Shown: in pieces, positions 31,534-41,619 of the stretch
Layout of the letters: each line of letters opens with the position of its first letter
Numbering within the stretch: position 1 is the first letter of the stretch
DNA from: Cytidiella melzeri
Taxonomy: Eukaryota; Basidiomycota; Agaricomycetes; Polyporales; Irpicaceae
Length of the DNA stretch: 64,000 nt
Assembly: GCA_022592445.1 (NCBI GenBank)
Contig: JABYQR010000165.1
Location: 32,799 to 96,798 of the forward strand
Direction of reading: 5' to 3'
Program-made: the position numbers and the translations under genes
The notes under the pieces: model-generated
What the model saw: the letters and a program-made list of their open reading frames with translations, nothing else
What the model was told of the DNA's origin: nothing
Database searches by the model: none

Positions 31534-33975
31534 CTGAGACTATACGTGCATCAAGCTCAGTAAGAGCTACCGAAGAGAGACATGTTGCAAAACACATGTG
31601 CTAACAGTAAACACTAGTACTGTTTAAGTAACATTCTTCGACGTTTGGAGTATCAATCATTGAAGAGCTGCATTATTAACGAAAAGAAGTCATTGCACAA
31701 TACTACTATGTGTATGTACCTAAAGAGCTGTAAGAGTTCATGAGGAGAGTTCGTAAACGTGAGTGCCAAGAGTTGCAAAAAGAAAAAAAGAAAGAAAGGA
31801 AATGGATAAGGGGGAGAAAATCAGGTATATCGACAGAAGAGTATGAAGGAGCGTACGAGGGGGTGTCCCACTAGTAGTAGCGGAGACAAAACATCCCTCC
31901 AAAGGGTCTATGTACTATTATACAGAAGCAAGCAGAAACCATCCGATAGAGACACAGATGAGGGTAGCCTCATATCCAGTCCGTTCCCGCCAAGGAGACA
32001 CAAGCCAATACCAAAAACCAAGCAAAGAGTCCTTCGCCGTTCGTCCGTTGCTTACGCACACTGTATCCCATCACACCTTCAAACCAGACACACTCCCACT
32101 CCTCCCTCCAAACACCCTCCCGAACGCCCTCTTCAACGTCCCCTTCCTCCCCATCTTTGCATTCACCCCCTCCCCGCCTCCTACCTCCACCACCGACTTG
32201 CCACTCTCGCTTCCCTCCTTTCGATGCCCCCGAGTCTCGACAACCTCCACCATCACACCACTAGCTGCTCCCACACTCCCTCCTCCCCCTCCAGCTACTA
32301 CTCCGTTTGAATTCTTCACCACCGGCTGCACAGACCTGATATGCAAATCTTTCGTCCCTTCCGACACAACCCCGACCGAACCCACACCCGCGATCGTCCC
32401 CGGTGGCGTTTTGAGAATATCTTCCTCCGACTCTGTCACGGACGACGTCCGGCTCAGGCTGGGTGTCTCTGCAATGTCGGGTACGTCAGAGTCTGCGGTG
32501 GAGGAGGAGATGGAGGAGGCGGAGGGGTTCTTGGAGGAGTGAGCGAAGAAAGGGGGGTACGGGGGTGAGACGGGGTCTGAGTCTTCCATGTCGGCACGAA
32601 CGGACTTTAAGAGGCTGGATGCTTGCAAGAGGACATTCGGAGGAGCAGTGGGTGTGGATGGAGTTAGAGAGGGCGATTGTACAGTCGCAGGCTTGCGCCC
32701 CTCCAGCTTCCTCAACGTCTCTGTATGATGCGTTTCCATCGCCATCCTGTTCTTGCTACCCCTCCAACCCTCTTCCGCGCCGCTCACTGTCATCGCACTC
32801 CGCACGCTCTCAACACTCCTGACACTCCCCGCTAAACTCACACCACTCATACTCCTCCTCCGCATCTCCTTCGCAGACACAGGCAACACCACTCCCTCCT
32901 CCTTCAGCCCCAACCGCGAAAACTTGGGCGCCGGCGTCGTGGAAAGCCAGTTTAGCTCTGGTGCTCGGGAGGTAGAAGGTCTGCGCACGAGTTGCGGTCG
33001 TTCAGCTACTCCCCCGCCTCCGATTCCGTCTCCAGAAAGAGCTGTAAACAGCTCTGCTGCTGTCGATGAAACCGCGAGGGAACGACGATGCGAGGAGGCG
33101 GAGGATCGATTAGATCGTACGGATGGCGTGAATGACGCTCGGCGGTTTAGCAGTGCAGAGTCTGGATGGAGGTGCTGGTTCTGGTTGAGTGTAGGTGAGT
33201 GGGGTCTGTACGGCATGGGTGCGCGAGAGCCTGTACGTGTGGAGGTGAACCCTGGTCCAGCCCACACGGGTACGTGAGGCAGGTGAGGCATCGGTGCCGC
33301 TGCCTCTTCTGCTGCCGTCGTCGTGGTCGGTGTGGTGTGCTGTGTCTTGGCCTTTCCTTTTGCCTTGGGAAGCTGCTCGGGTGTAGAGGAGACGGCTGCG
33401 TTGATCTTTTTGGGAAGACTGGGCAGCGTGGTGAGCTTCTTCAAGCCGAGGCTGAGTCGCCGAGAGGGAGTTTGCTTGGCTGGAGGGGGAGGGGTTGGTG
33501 GTGAATTCTCTTTCATGTGCGTGTTGGACACGTCGATGGTGAGGTTCAGGTTCTCAAAGGATGGGTTGACAGAGGGCGATGGAGAGGTATACGTCGACTC
33601 GCATACGCTGAGGATCGACCGAGGACGTGGGAGGACCGTGACGTTGGTCAGGGTACCGTCGTGGGTGAGTGCTACAGAAGGTCCAGCGAGCGGAGAGGAG
33701 CGGTGAGGGTGGGACGTGTGTCTGCGGTTGAGAGGGCGCGCGTATGGCGAGTGCACTGGGGCAGTCGCTGTCCGCGACGGATACGACGAAGCGTTATACG
33801 AGCCTGACATGGTGGTCGGACGTGTCTATGGGGGAGGGGAATGTTGTCAGTTCGTGATGTATTTAACCTGGGACCCTTGTAAAACTGGTCGCAGATGATT
33901 GCGAGCATCTCAACGCTGGACTTGGCGCGTCAATGGCGCTGTCCGACAAGCATCTCGTCTTCGTCTCCGGTGAAC
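31534..33975 (-). repeat. Segmental duplication, intact copy (partner at 14797-16515)
   Basis: Homology to the left copy runs from about CGTGCATCAAGCTCAG through the gene and its promoter to about GTCTTCGTCTCCGGTG near 33970. This copy keeps the start codon and the middle of the gene and is taken as the parental form. Confidence 0.85.
32071..33810 (-). CDS. Ser/Pro-rich, largely disordered protein of unknown function
   Basis: 579 aa, single exon, ATG at 33810 and stop at 32071-32073. The protein is low in hydrophobic residues and rich in Ser, Pro, Arg and Gly. It has a poly-Pro run (about 105-112), an RRLSLGLKKL segment, RxxS motifs (RRRSMSG, RRASF) that could be basophilic kinase sites, an acidic ESEEDILKTPP stretch and a basic C-terminal KMGRKGTLKRAF segment. 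No folded domain was recognised; such proteins are common in basidiomycetes as signalling or cell-polarity adaptors, but that is only analogy. A broken duplicate lies at 15306-16350. The uninterrupted 579-codon frame beside a decayed copy argues that it is a real gene. Confidence 0.65.
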   Translation of the reverse strand: MSGSYNASSYPSRTATAPVHSPYARPLNRRHTSHPHRSSPLAGPSVALTHDGTLTNVTVLPRPRSILSVCESTYTSPSPSVNPSFENLNLTIDVSNTHMKENSPPTPPPPAKQTPSRRLSLGLKKLTTLPSLPKKINAAVSSTPEQLPKAKGKAKTQHTTPTTTTAAEEAAAPMPHLPHVPVWAGPGFTSTRTGSRAPMPYRPHSPTLNQNQHLHPDSALLNRRASFTPSVRSNRSSASSHRRSLAVSSTAAELFTALSGDGIGGGGVAERPQLVRRPSTSRAPELNWLSTTPAPKFSRLGLKEEGVVLPVSAKEMRRRSMSGVSLAGSVRSVESVRSAMTVSGAEEGWRGSKNRMAMETHHTETLRKLEGRKPATVQSPSLTPSTPTAPPNVLLQASSLLKSVRADMEDSDPVSPPYPPFFAHSSKNPSASSISSSTADSDVPDIAETPSLSRTSSVTESEEDILKTPPGTIAGVGSVGVVSEGTKDLHIRSVQPVVKNSNGVVAGGGGGSVGAASGVMVEVVETRGHRKEGSESGKSVVEVGGGEGVNAKMGRKGTLKRAFGRVFGGRSGSVSGLKV

Positions 33976-34451
33976 GGCGACGTCGAGGCGTCATGTCTGT
34001 CAGCGTCGACTCTGACAGCCCGCGTCTGCGATAGGCGCTTCCTTTGTCCCAGGAAAAGGTCGATGAAGAACAAAGAGCCGGCGACTAGCGGGAGCCTCGC
34101 GGAGGTATCGTGGCCATGACGCAACAGGCGAAACAGGTACGGCACGCGTCCGTGGTCGCCGACAAGGACGACGACGAGGACGACTACGACGGCGAAGACG
34201 ACGGCAGAGAAATCAGACTCACGTCCTGTTGCCCTCCACCTATGCCGAACTCGTCTACGCGACTGTCGTCTTCAGCTTCTCGCAGCGTCTCGAGGTGAAC
34301 GGAGCGCGGGCGAGGCTGCTGCTTCTTGCGCGGATATGTGTGAGGACAACGCAGCAGTGCGAACAGAGGCACTTACCCGACGGACGTGGTGCCCAGCAGG
34401 CGCAAGCGATGATGGCTGGCGGGACCGTGGCTGTGCGGACGAGGAGGCCAT
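33930..34451 (-). CDS. Hypothetical small protein, 4-exon model
   Basis: Model complement(join(33930..34084,34141..34183,34223..34324,34377..34451)), 124 aa. Donors GTAAGT, GTGAGT and GTACCT; acceptors CAAG, GTAG and CTAG; frame is kept throughout. The N-terminus is Ser/Gln/Arg-rich. The middle has an acidic segment, LREAEDDSRVDEFGIGGGQQ, that looks conserved in style. The C-terminus has a hydrophobic stretch (AGSLFFIDLFLG) followed by basic QRKR and an acidic end, GDEDEMLVGQRH. The promoter region is shared with the divergent 5' side near 34460-34640. No family was recognised. Intron 2 (39 bp) is short, so the exact splicing is uncertain. Confidence 0.4.
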
Positions 34452-35036
34452 GGAGGATTTCGCGCACGTCTTTGAGAGTTGCGAGTTCTTGGAGAGGAAA
34501 ATGTGTGTGTGCCTTCTGTTGTCCGTCTGTGCGATATTACGGGAGCGTTGAGTGAGGGTAAATAGTCTACTAGCAAGAGAGATGAGAGAGAGAGCAAAAG
34601 AGAGGAAAGTGGTTGGCAGACCGTGCCACAAGTAATATATCGATACCGCGGACGAGGCGAGGTCTAGCTGCGTGTCACACAGGAATAGCGTTTAGTGCAC
34701 TGATTGAGATCAAACCGCCGCCGCGCCCAGGGACAGACACGCGAACGCTCTCAAGAGCTTATTCGAAGAAGCGAAGCCAGCACACTCAGAATGCGGTAAC
34801 AACGATGCTTATCAACGTCCACGTTGTCTGTGGTACGCACTAGTACTTATATACTACGAGCGGTGAACTACAACACTGTGGCACATGTAAGAGGCGAGGT
34901 AGGTACGTGAAGGACGAGGAGAACATGAGTGAGATATGGGAATGAGACAATAAAGAGATAGAAAAATCGCCAAGCGTGAAGAGCAAGCGCTAGTCTGGAG
35001 GCGATGGACGACAGCGTTGAGTGATCGGGACAGGGC
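34452..35036. other. Intergenic region
   Basis: About 0.6 kb between two minus-strand genes; holds the 5' flank of the 4-exon gene. No further gene, repeat or motif was recognised. Confidence 0.45.
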
Positions 35037-35343
35037 TCAGTCTCGTTGTCCCGTCCTCGTAAGTTTCTTGCAAAACCACTGCCACGGTTTTGGCTTGCCA
35101 GTGGACTTGGGCCACCATGTCTCCGTCACATCTGCATGGGTGAGCTCCTTGTGCATATATGCCCACACGGCCTGTACATCTTTCGGTTCGTTAGTTGGGA
35201 ATGCCGTCATAGTGGGATGTGCTACCTGCTCCCGCAGTTGGTTGTAGCGCTTCTTGTTATCTAACATCATCAGCAAAATAATCATGGAGGGATCTACCTA
35301 GATCAACCAGGTTAGGGTTAGTCTTGTTATACCGTTTTGGCAT
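35037..35343 (-). CDS. Hypothetical 89-aa protein, 2 exons
   Basis: Model complement(join(35037..35260,35298..35343)): ATG at 35343, intron of 37 bp (donor GTAGAT, branch-like TTGCTGATG, acceptor TTAG), phase 1. The product is basic with many aromatic residues (MPKRYNKTNP start; WWPKSTGKPKPWQWF near the end). It lies about 0.5 kb downstream of the Plavaka transposase on the same strand and may be an accessory frame of that element or a truncated host gene. No domain was recognised. The 37-bp intron is at the lower limit, so the join is tentative. Confidence 0.4.
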
Positions 35344-35837
35344 TTTCTTATCAGACTTGATAATCACAAGTTATCCTGGCTTACCATGATGTACACAAAT
35401 CACTACGGGAAACGATGATAAAGGTAGCTCACCTATGGAAAACGATGATAAAGGTATACCTCGCTCCGCTAAAGCCTGAGCGCTGAGCAGCCGTTCAAGT
35501 CAGGGACTCGGATGGCGTCGACGTGAACTCGCAAGATTTTGATAGAGTACCGAACATTATACAGTAACGGTAGTATGAAAATTCGCAATGACTCTAGATA
35601 TACACGGTATTGGCACATATATAGCATAGAAATAGTAGCAAGGTTGAAACAAAAGTCGAGTGCGGGAGATCAATTGTAGTGTTTGGTAGCCGTCAGAGTC
35701 GTGCCAATTGAAGATGCAGCGAGCAGGATGCGCGCGTCGCGGCTGTTTGTTCAATTTAACTGTACATACTCGTTCAGCATGATGTAGTCTAAGAGTTGTA
35801 CCTGACACTCACTGTAAGTTTCCCTCAAGCCACGGCC
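35344..35837. other. Spacer downstream of the transposase gene
   Basis: Contains two copies of AACGATGATAAAGGTA about 40 bp apart (near 35412 and 35440). The terminal inverted repeat expected for a Plavaka element could not be identified with confidence. Confidence 0.4.
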
Positions 35838-38800
35838 TCACAGATGCGCGAAGCCTAATCCATCGTACTCATCGACTCCTTCGTCATCGTCGGATCCAAG
35901 GTCAATATCAGCATCACGGTCCAAGTCATCCCTCTCATCGAGCACGTCTTGGTCGCCGCCCTCGGGCTCCTCCTCATCCTCTGAGTCTTCGCTATTGTTC
36001 TCGTCTTCTGCATCTTCTCCATATCCGAAATCTTCTATCTCAGAGACAATCTCCGCTTCCTCCTCAGACCCGTTGGCCTGGGCTTCATCGTCGTTGCCGT
36101 TGCCCGCGTCCTTCGTGCCCTGCTGAGGGCCTTCTTGGCTGTTGCTGTCCTCGTCTTCAGCTTCTGCGAGTCGTGATCAAGAGTTGATGTCAGAGTGAGT
36201 AAAAGCGTGTATAAGAAACACTCGCCTGTTGGCTCAAGATCCTTTGTGGCACTTGCGCCGAGGGCGACAAGTGTATCTTGAATTTTCACGCTCTGCCGCA
36301 GCGCCTTGTGGCCAATTCCGCCGCCGAGGTACCTCATAAACATGTCTCTGTCTGCAAACCTTGTGTCGACGTAGATATTAGCATGCTCACACAGCTGGTA
36401 TAGCAAGAAACACTTACATGTTGACATAGTAATACTGCCAGTCTTCGTTGCTATGAGAGTCGTTGGAGTCGGCGTCGTACTGGCGTGCAATGGAGGCGCC
36501 CTTGAGTAGATCATCTGTACGCCCGTAATGGAATGCGGGAATAAGATGCACTGCTCGAATGATCAGCTGGGGGTCTAGAAACCCAAATGCCTCTCCTCCC
36601 TCCGCATCGACAAATCCGATCCTGTGCAAACGCCGTTCAGAGAATCCACCTGGTGCGCTCATGTCCCGCCCAAACCACCGTACCCACACAAACTCCATAC
36701 GTTGGAATTCTTGCGGCGCAGACCCAACAGGGTTGTATCTTGCGTTGACATGGAATATGCCGAGGACGCGGGCATACCAGTACGGGTGGGTCTGGGACGT
36801 GCTGTTCCCCTCCTCGTGTCCAAGAACCATTATGTCGGCATGGTTCCGAGGGTTGATGCAGTCTTGATCGCGGCGCAGGTCGTATGTTGTAAAGTTCACT
36901 CGAAGGGTTTTATGCCGGTAAAGGCGATTCTGCTCTAGCTGCAGCGCAAGTCGTTCAGGTACAGTGTAATCTTCTTCGTCACCGCTATACTCTTTTTGCG
37001 TCAATCGTGTGATGAGATGGTTCTTGAGCTGCAGAATGAAATCCTGGACAACGGAACTGAGATTTTATGAACTATAGAAGAATAGGATACTGTACCTGCA
37101 ATGCAGGGTCATCTTTATGCTCCGATGTCCATGCAATCACGTCAAAGTGATCTTGATCCGAGTCGGACATGGCATGGTGAGCGTGAAACGGTATTCCGGG
37201 AGGAGCGTTTCCTGTGGCGAAGCCAGATGCACCTGTCTCAGGCTCTTTGCGCGGTCGGCCCCGTTTCCGCGAGGTAGGCTGCTTGTTATGGTTTAACTCA
37301 TCTTCGCTTGTTACCCTTGTCCGTCGAGATGCTTCGCGTTCAGAAATGGCGTGGAGGAGTCTCTTGCGGCGGACATGTTGTCCAATCTGCTTCATGTACA
37401 ACTTCCGGTTTGTTTGCGCATAGAACTTTTTTGCACGTCGATGCTCGAGTTCACCCTATGCTTATAAGTGAGTCTCAGCTAAGACACAACAATCCATTGA
37501 TTGTCACTCGCCGTCTGAGTTGAGTACCCATCAGTCGTTCCAAACTGTTGAATGGCAGCAGCAACATGGCGCGTGTTGTGCCACTTGAAAGTCGTCAAGT
37601 TCAGTGTCTTCTGCTTTCGACCAGGTTCCTTTGGCTTTCCCTTTTCTGCAAGATGTGAGCTACTCGCTGTTACCTCTTCTGTATTCATCTCCGCCTCTGC
37701 ACTGTGATCTGCAGCTGTACTTGACCGCTTTCCTTTTCCTTTTCCCTTTCCCTTTCCTTTCTCCAAAAGTTTGGCTTCTCGGCAATGACGTGCTGCTTCC
37801 TCTGTTGGTAGTTCCTGAACGTCTAACTTCTCACATTCTTTCGCAAACCGCCGCACTGTGTTTCCCATCGAGGTTGTGGACATCTCGAGGACGGTGAGTG
37901 TACTTTCTGTATGTAATCTCAGCTTTGCGAGCGCATGCCAGACTGCGCACTCCCAGATCACATTCAAGACAATCGTGTTGAAGGGCTCTGGTAAAAGGCC
38001 CTCAACCACGACAATGGCCACCTGATTTGTTAATTTTAAGTTTGGGTAACAATGGAAATCACGCACCTTGAGAACATTCTCATAGTCGCGTGCAGCAAAG
38101 TTCCCCAAAGCCGAAACATTGTTCTTGAATTTCCGTATGGTACCACGACCAAAGGTGGGAACCTTTCTGAAACTGGGAGGTGCGTCGTTCGTCTTTACTC
38201 TGTAATCGTTCTCAGCAGCTTGTAACGTACCAGGTATTCAACGTGGCAAGATTGTCACTTGCACAAGCAAACAGTACACGTAGGATGTGCGTGAATATAG
38301 CCTTCCAGGTACCTAGCTCAAACTCGTGCAGGATGTCTGGAACAAACATTGAGTAATGGTTTATCCCAAAACCAGCAAGACGCTGAGAAAAGGCACTCTG
38401 AAAGGATTGTAAGTAGAAAAGCGTGCTGTAACTCATGAAGATCAGGTGCAGACTTACTCTCGTCGGCAGAAGAGATTGCGGTCCTAAGAGCGTTTCGACC
38501 GCTTTGCGCTTGATGCAATAGCCCTTTTCGAATATCCATTTGCGTGCCAAGTCAATAGTGCCTCGGAGACTGAAGGTATCTTCCCGCATCTTTCTTGACT
38601 TGATTGCATCGCTTTTGGACCCCATGCGTGCAATGTCCTTCTTTTGAATCAGGCAGGTCGGACATGGACACTGCGCAAGAAAACGGATGCAAGTGAGTGC
38701 TACCCTGCTCAAGCAAAATCAGCCTGTATCTCCTCGCTGCAACGCACAGTACATACCGCTCTGGATAGTCCGCGGAGTATGTAAGAAATCGAGGAAACAG

Positions 38801-40593
38801 TTGTCGAATGATGCCGTCGCCGCAGGTGACAAGAATCCCGTGCTCATACGCGTGCATGAACTTGGCATCCAGCAGCATGAGCCATATACCCTGCATAAGC
38901 TGGCTGCGACAGAAGCGTAGCACGTCTGGAGTGGCTGTGACATTGTACACTTTACAATAGAAATCCTGGATAAGTTCGGGTAACTAGCAGGAGCAAAACA
39001 TGAGAACTATTGTTGAGATGTCATCTCGATATTAGCACGGCGACTCACCTTGGGGATATAAGCAAGATGGTGAGCTGCAAAGTTCGAAGGCTTCGCACGC
39101 ATGTACTTTGAGAGCGCACCAAACCATAGGTAAATTGGCCACAGATATGCCGTCCCAAAATTGGTCAAGTGTGACGAGTCAGAATATCCCATGAGAGGTG
39201 CAGCAACATATTCGACGGTGGCTGCATCGTCTGGATTACGTGGTAAGGCATTTATTTTCACCTGTTCAGCCAAGAGAGCATCCGAGTTGTAGAGGTCTGT
39301 CCAGACACGTTCGCCAGGTGGATCGTCGGCGTCGAGAGTAGCCGTTGACCCAGAAAGGGGATCCTCCAGGTGAAAGAGCTTGAATGGCAGGTTATGAAAG
39401 TGTTTCTGTGTTGTGTCCTCATACGCAGACTTGACAACTGCAATCAGCGAGCGGTACCAGATACCCTCTACCACAAACTCGGGGGCCTGAGACTCTGATG
39501 CGTACGATGTGCCCTCCTTCGGCACTGGAATCTTGACCAATCCCTCTTTCCAGCCGTCGTCTGCCGAGAACATCCCAGCGGGAGCAGCGTAGTCGTCCAG
39601 AACCTTGAGTTTGCGCTTGATGGAGAACTCCTTGAGATGCGCAGCATTGAAGTCATCAGCTTGTATAACAGTGTCAACTAGACGCTGCAGCTCTGCTTCC
39701 GACTTAACCTGCCCACCCGAGTATTGCCAGCGCAGACAGCGAAATGTGGTTGGGTTCTTGAAAGGAGCATACCAGTTGCTGACCACATCGGCGACCTTCT
39801 GACCAAGAACACGTAGAGGGTTCTGTTGTACAAAGCCATCTGCTTCGGGTACAGCAGCAATCGTGGTCGAGTCAACCAAAGAGCTAGGCGTTGTGAGCTC
39901 TGTAGGGTCGCGCTGAGGTTTCTTTGCGTAGAGACGGTAGAGGCCAAACTTGTCGATGTCTGTGACACAGCCTGGTGTCATGGATTGCGAGGTGGACAAC
40001 ACCAGCTCAGGTAGAGATGTAGAGGCAGATGTGGTAGAGGATGAAGGTGGGGGTGCACGTCGTCAAGGTCGAGGTGGCTGCGGCTTTGGAGCTACTAATC
40101 GTCGAAGATCATGGGTCATAGCGATTCTGCCGTAAGCAGGCAGAAAATCTTTGTAGGCACCTGGAATCTTACGCACACGCCCGGATCGTGTGTATAACGG
40201 CGGAGCAGCCTGTAGTTGAGCGTTCGAAGGACCTGCACCTGGGTCATTCGGCTCAAAATCTACAGGAGGTCCTTCCTCCGAAGTTTCCAGCCTTGCCTCG
40301 CTCTATATCGGTTCCAAATATGTTGTCGTCTCAGCTTGTTTTGCAGCAGTAAACAGACAGAATGTACTTACCTCGTCCTCGTTCAATTGTCTGCGCAGTT
40401 CCCGTCGTTCATTTTCGACCTGGCTGTTGTTCTGTCTGCGCGGTAGCTTTGCGTGCGAGGGTTTATGCGTAGCTGCTTGAAGAGTCCTGTTCGAGGCTTG
40501 GTTGATCGTCTTGGCACGTTCACAGTAATTCATGTGTCGATGAAGGCCTTGGGCCTTGTCAAACTCTTTACCACAGCCATGACAGCTGTACAT
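35838..40593 (-). CDS. Plavaka-type transposase, 11 exons, with one premature stop
   Basis: Model complement(join(35838..36163,36226..36359,36418..37043,37096..37455,37512..38021,38067..38172,38231..38397,38458..38704,38757..38983,39049..40302,40372..40593)), 1,392 codons, frame kept through ten introns. It opens with a C2H2-like finger (CHGCGKEFDKAQGLHRHMNYC). Family hallmarks are GYSDSSHLTNFG, CPCPTC, DILHEFELGTWK, VPTFGRGTIRKF, GELEHRRAKKFYAQTNRK and HPYWYARVLGIFHVN...VRWFGRD, with a DWQYYYVNMF end and an acidic tail. Plavaka enzymes are DDE-type (CACTA/CMC-like) cut-and-paste transposases of basidiomycetes. Two introns (36164-36225 and 37456-37511) start with GC (GCGAGT). A TGA at 40063-40065, probably from CGA, interrupts exon 2, so full-length enzyme is unlikely without readthrough. 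The rest is intact, so inactivation looks recent. Confidence 0.88.
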
Positions 40594-41619
40594 GACAAGA
40601 TTCAGTATCAGGAAAAAAAGAACGCCCACCTCCAGCCGCATGCTGAACGTCGCGGGAAAGAGGGGAAGACGTTACCTAGCACTATGCAATTCCCTCGATG
40701 ATCTTATAAGGCAGAAACAATTGCAAATGACTCAGTTTGTGTATGCAATTACTGGCTATCATATCGTCTATGTGCCATTACAAGAAATAGCTATTCCTGA
40801 TCAAAGTGGTTGAGCGGTAGTACACAGAACAAACAGCGGTGCAATTTCCTTACCGACACTTTTGCCTCCCCGACATCAGCATGAGGCCTTCCTGACACTC
40901 TTGGATCACCTAATTGGAGGACTCCGGTAGCAGATACTCCGCTACCGTGAGTTGGAAAGTGGGTGGGGAGGACTCCGGTAGCAGATGCTCCGCTACCGTG
41001 AGTTGGAATGTGGGTGGTGGATGGTTGTGGTGGTTTATCCAAAGAGATCCAGTAACTCGACGTGGCGAATACATTCACCGACGAGAGCACCACTCGGAGA
41101 GGAAACGGTAAGGAGGCTAGGCTTGATGGAATGTGGGTGGTAGTGATGGTAGTAATGATGAGAGCGAAGGAAAAGGTGGTAGGAGTAGTGGTGGTGGTGG
41201 GGGGGTTGGCGTTGCAGGAGGAGGACTCGTGGTGTGGTCGCCGTGGTACGTGGTGGTAGCAGCGAGAGTGGTTTAGGCGCCTGAGAAATGTTGGGCGCTC
41301 ACAAAATCAGCGCCGCCACCTGCAATCAACACGTCCCCCAGGCTCGATAGGCCTGAGTAACTTGCTTGTAAATTACTCTTAGCCACAACAGGCTGATATA
41401 AGCTATGACGGTAGTACTCTATGAACCTTGCGTAGAGTAGAATTGCATATGAAAGACGTACAAGCTATGCGCGCTACACCATCATCTATATATGGACCAC
41501 AAAATCCCACGCTCCCTCATGAGCAATGAAATCAGTATCGGCGACGCGGGAATTTCCCGATGCTTTACCGCATACAGTGGCCGCTCACCGTTTTCCTTTG
41601 CTCTTCAACCATCACCATT
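40594..41619. promoter_or_regulatory. Divergent promoter region between transposase and DUF6698 gene
   Basis: About 1 kb between two divergent starts. It contains a tandem repeat at 40914-41020 and a GGT/GTG-rich tract at 41130-41260. Neither half shows another credible gene. The arrangement suggests that the two genes may be co-regulated or belong to one mobile unit. Confidence 0.4.
40914..41020. repeat. Two tandem copies of a 57-bp unit
   Basis: Each unit contains ACTCCGGTAGCAGAT, then CTCCGCTACCGTGAGTTGG; the halves CGGTAGC and GCTACCG are inverted, so each unit can form a small hairpin. The units differ at very few bases. Confidence 0.8.
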
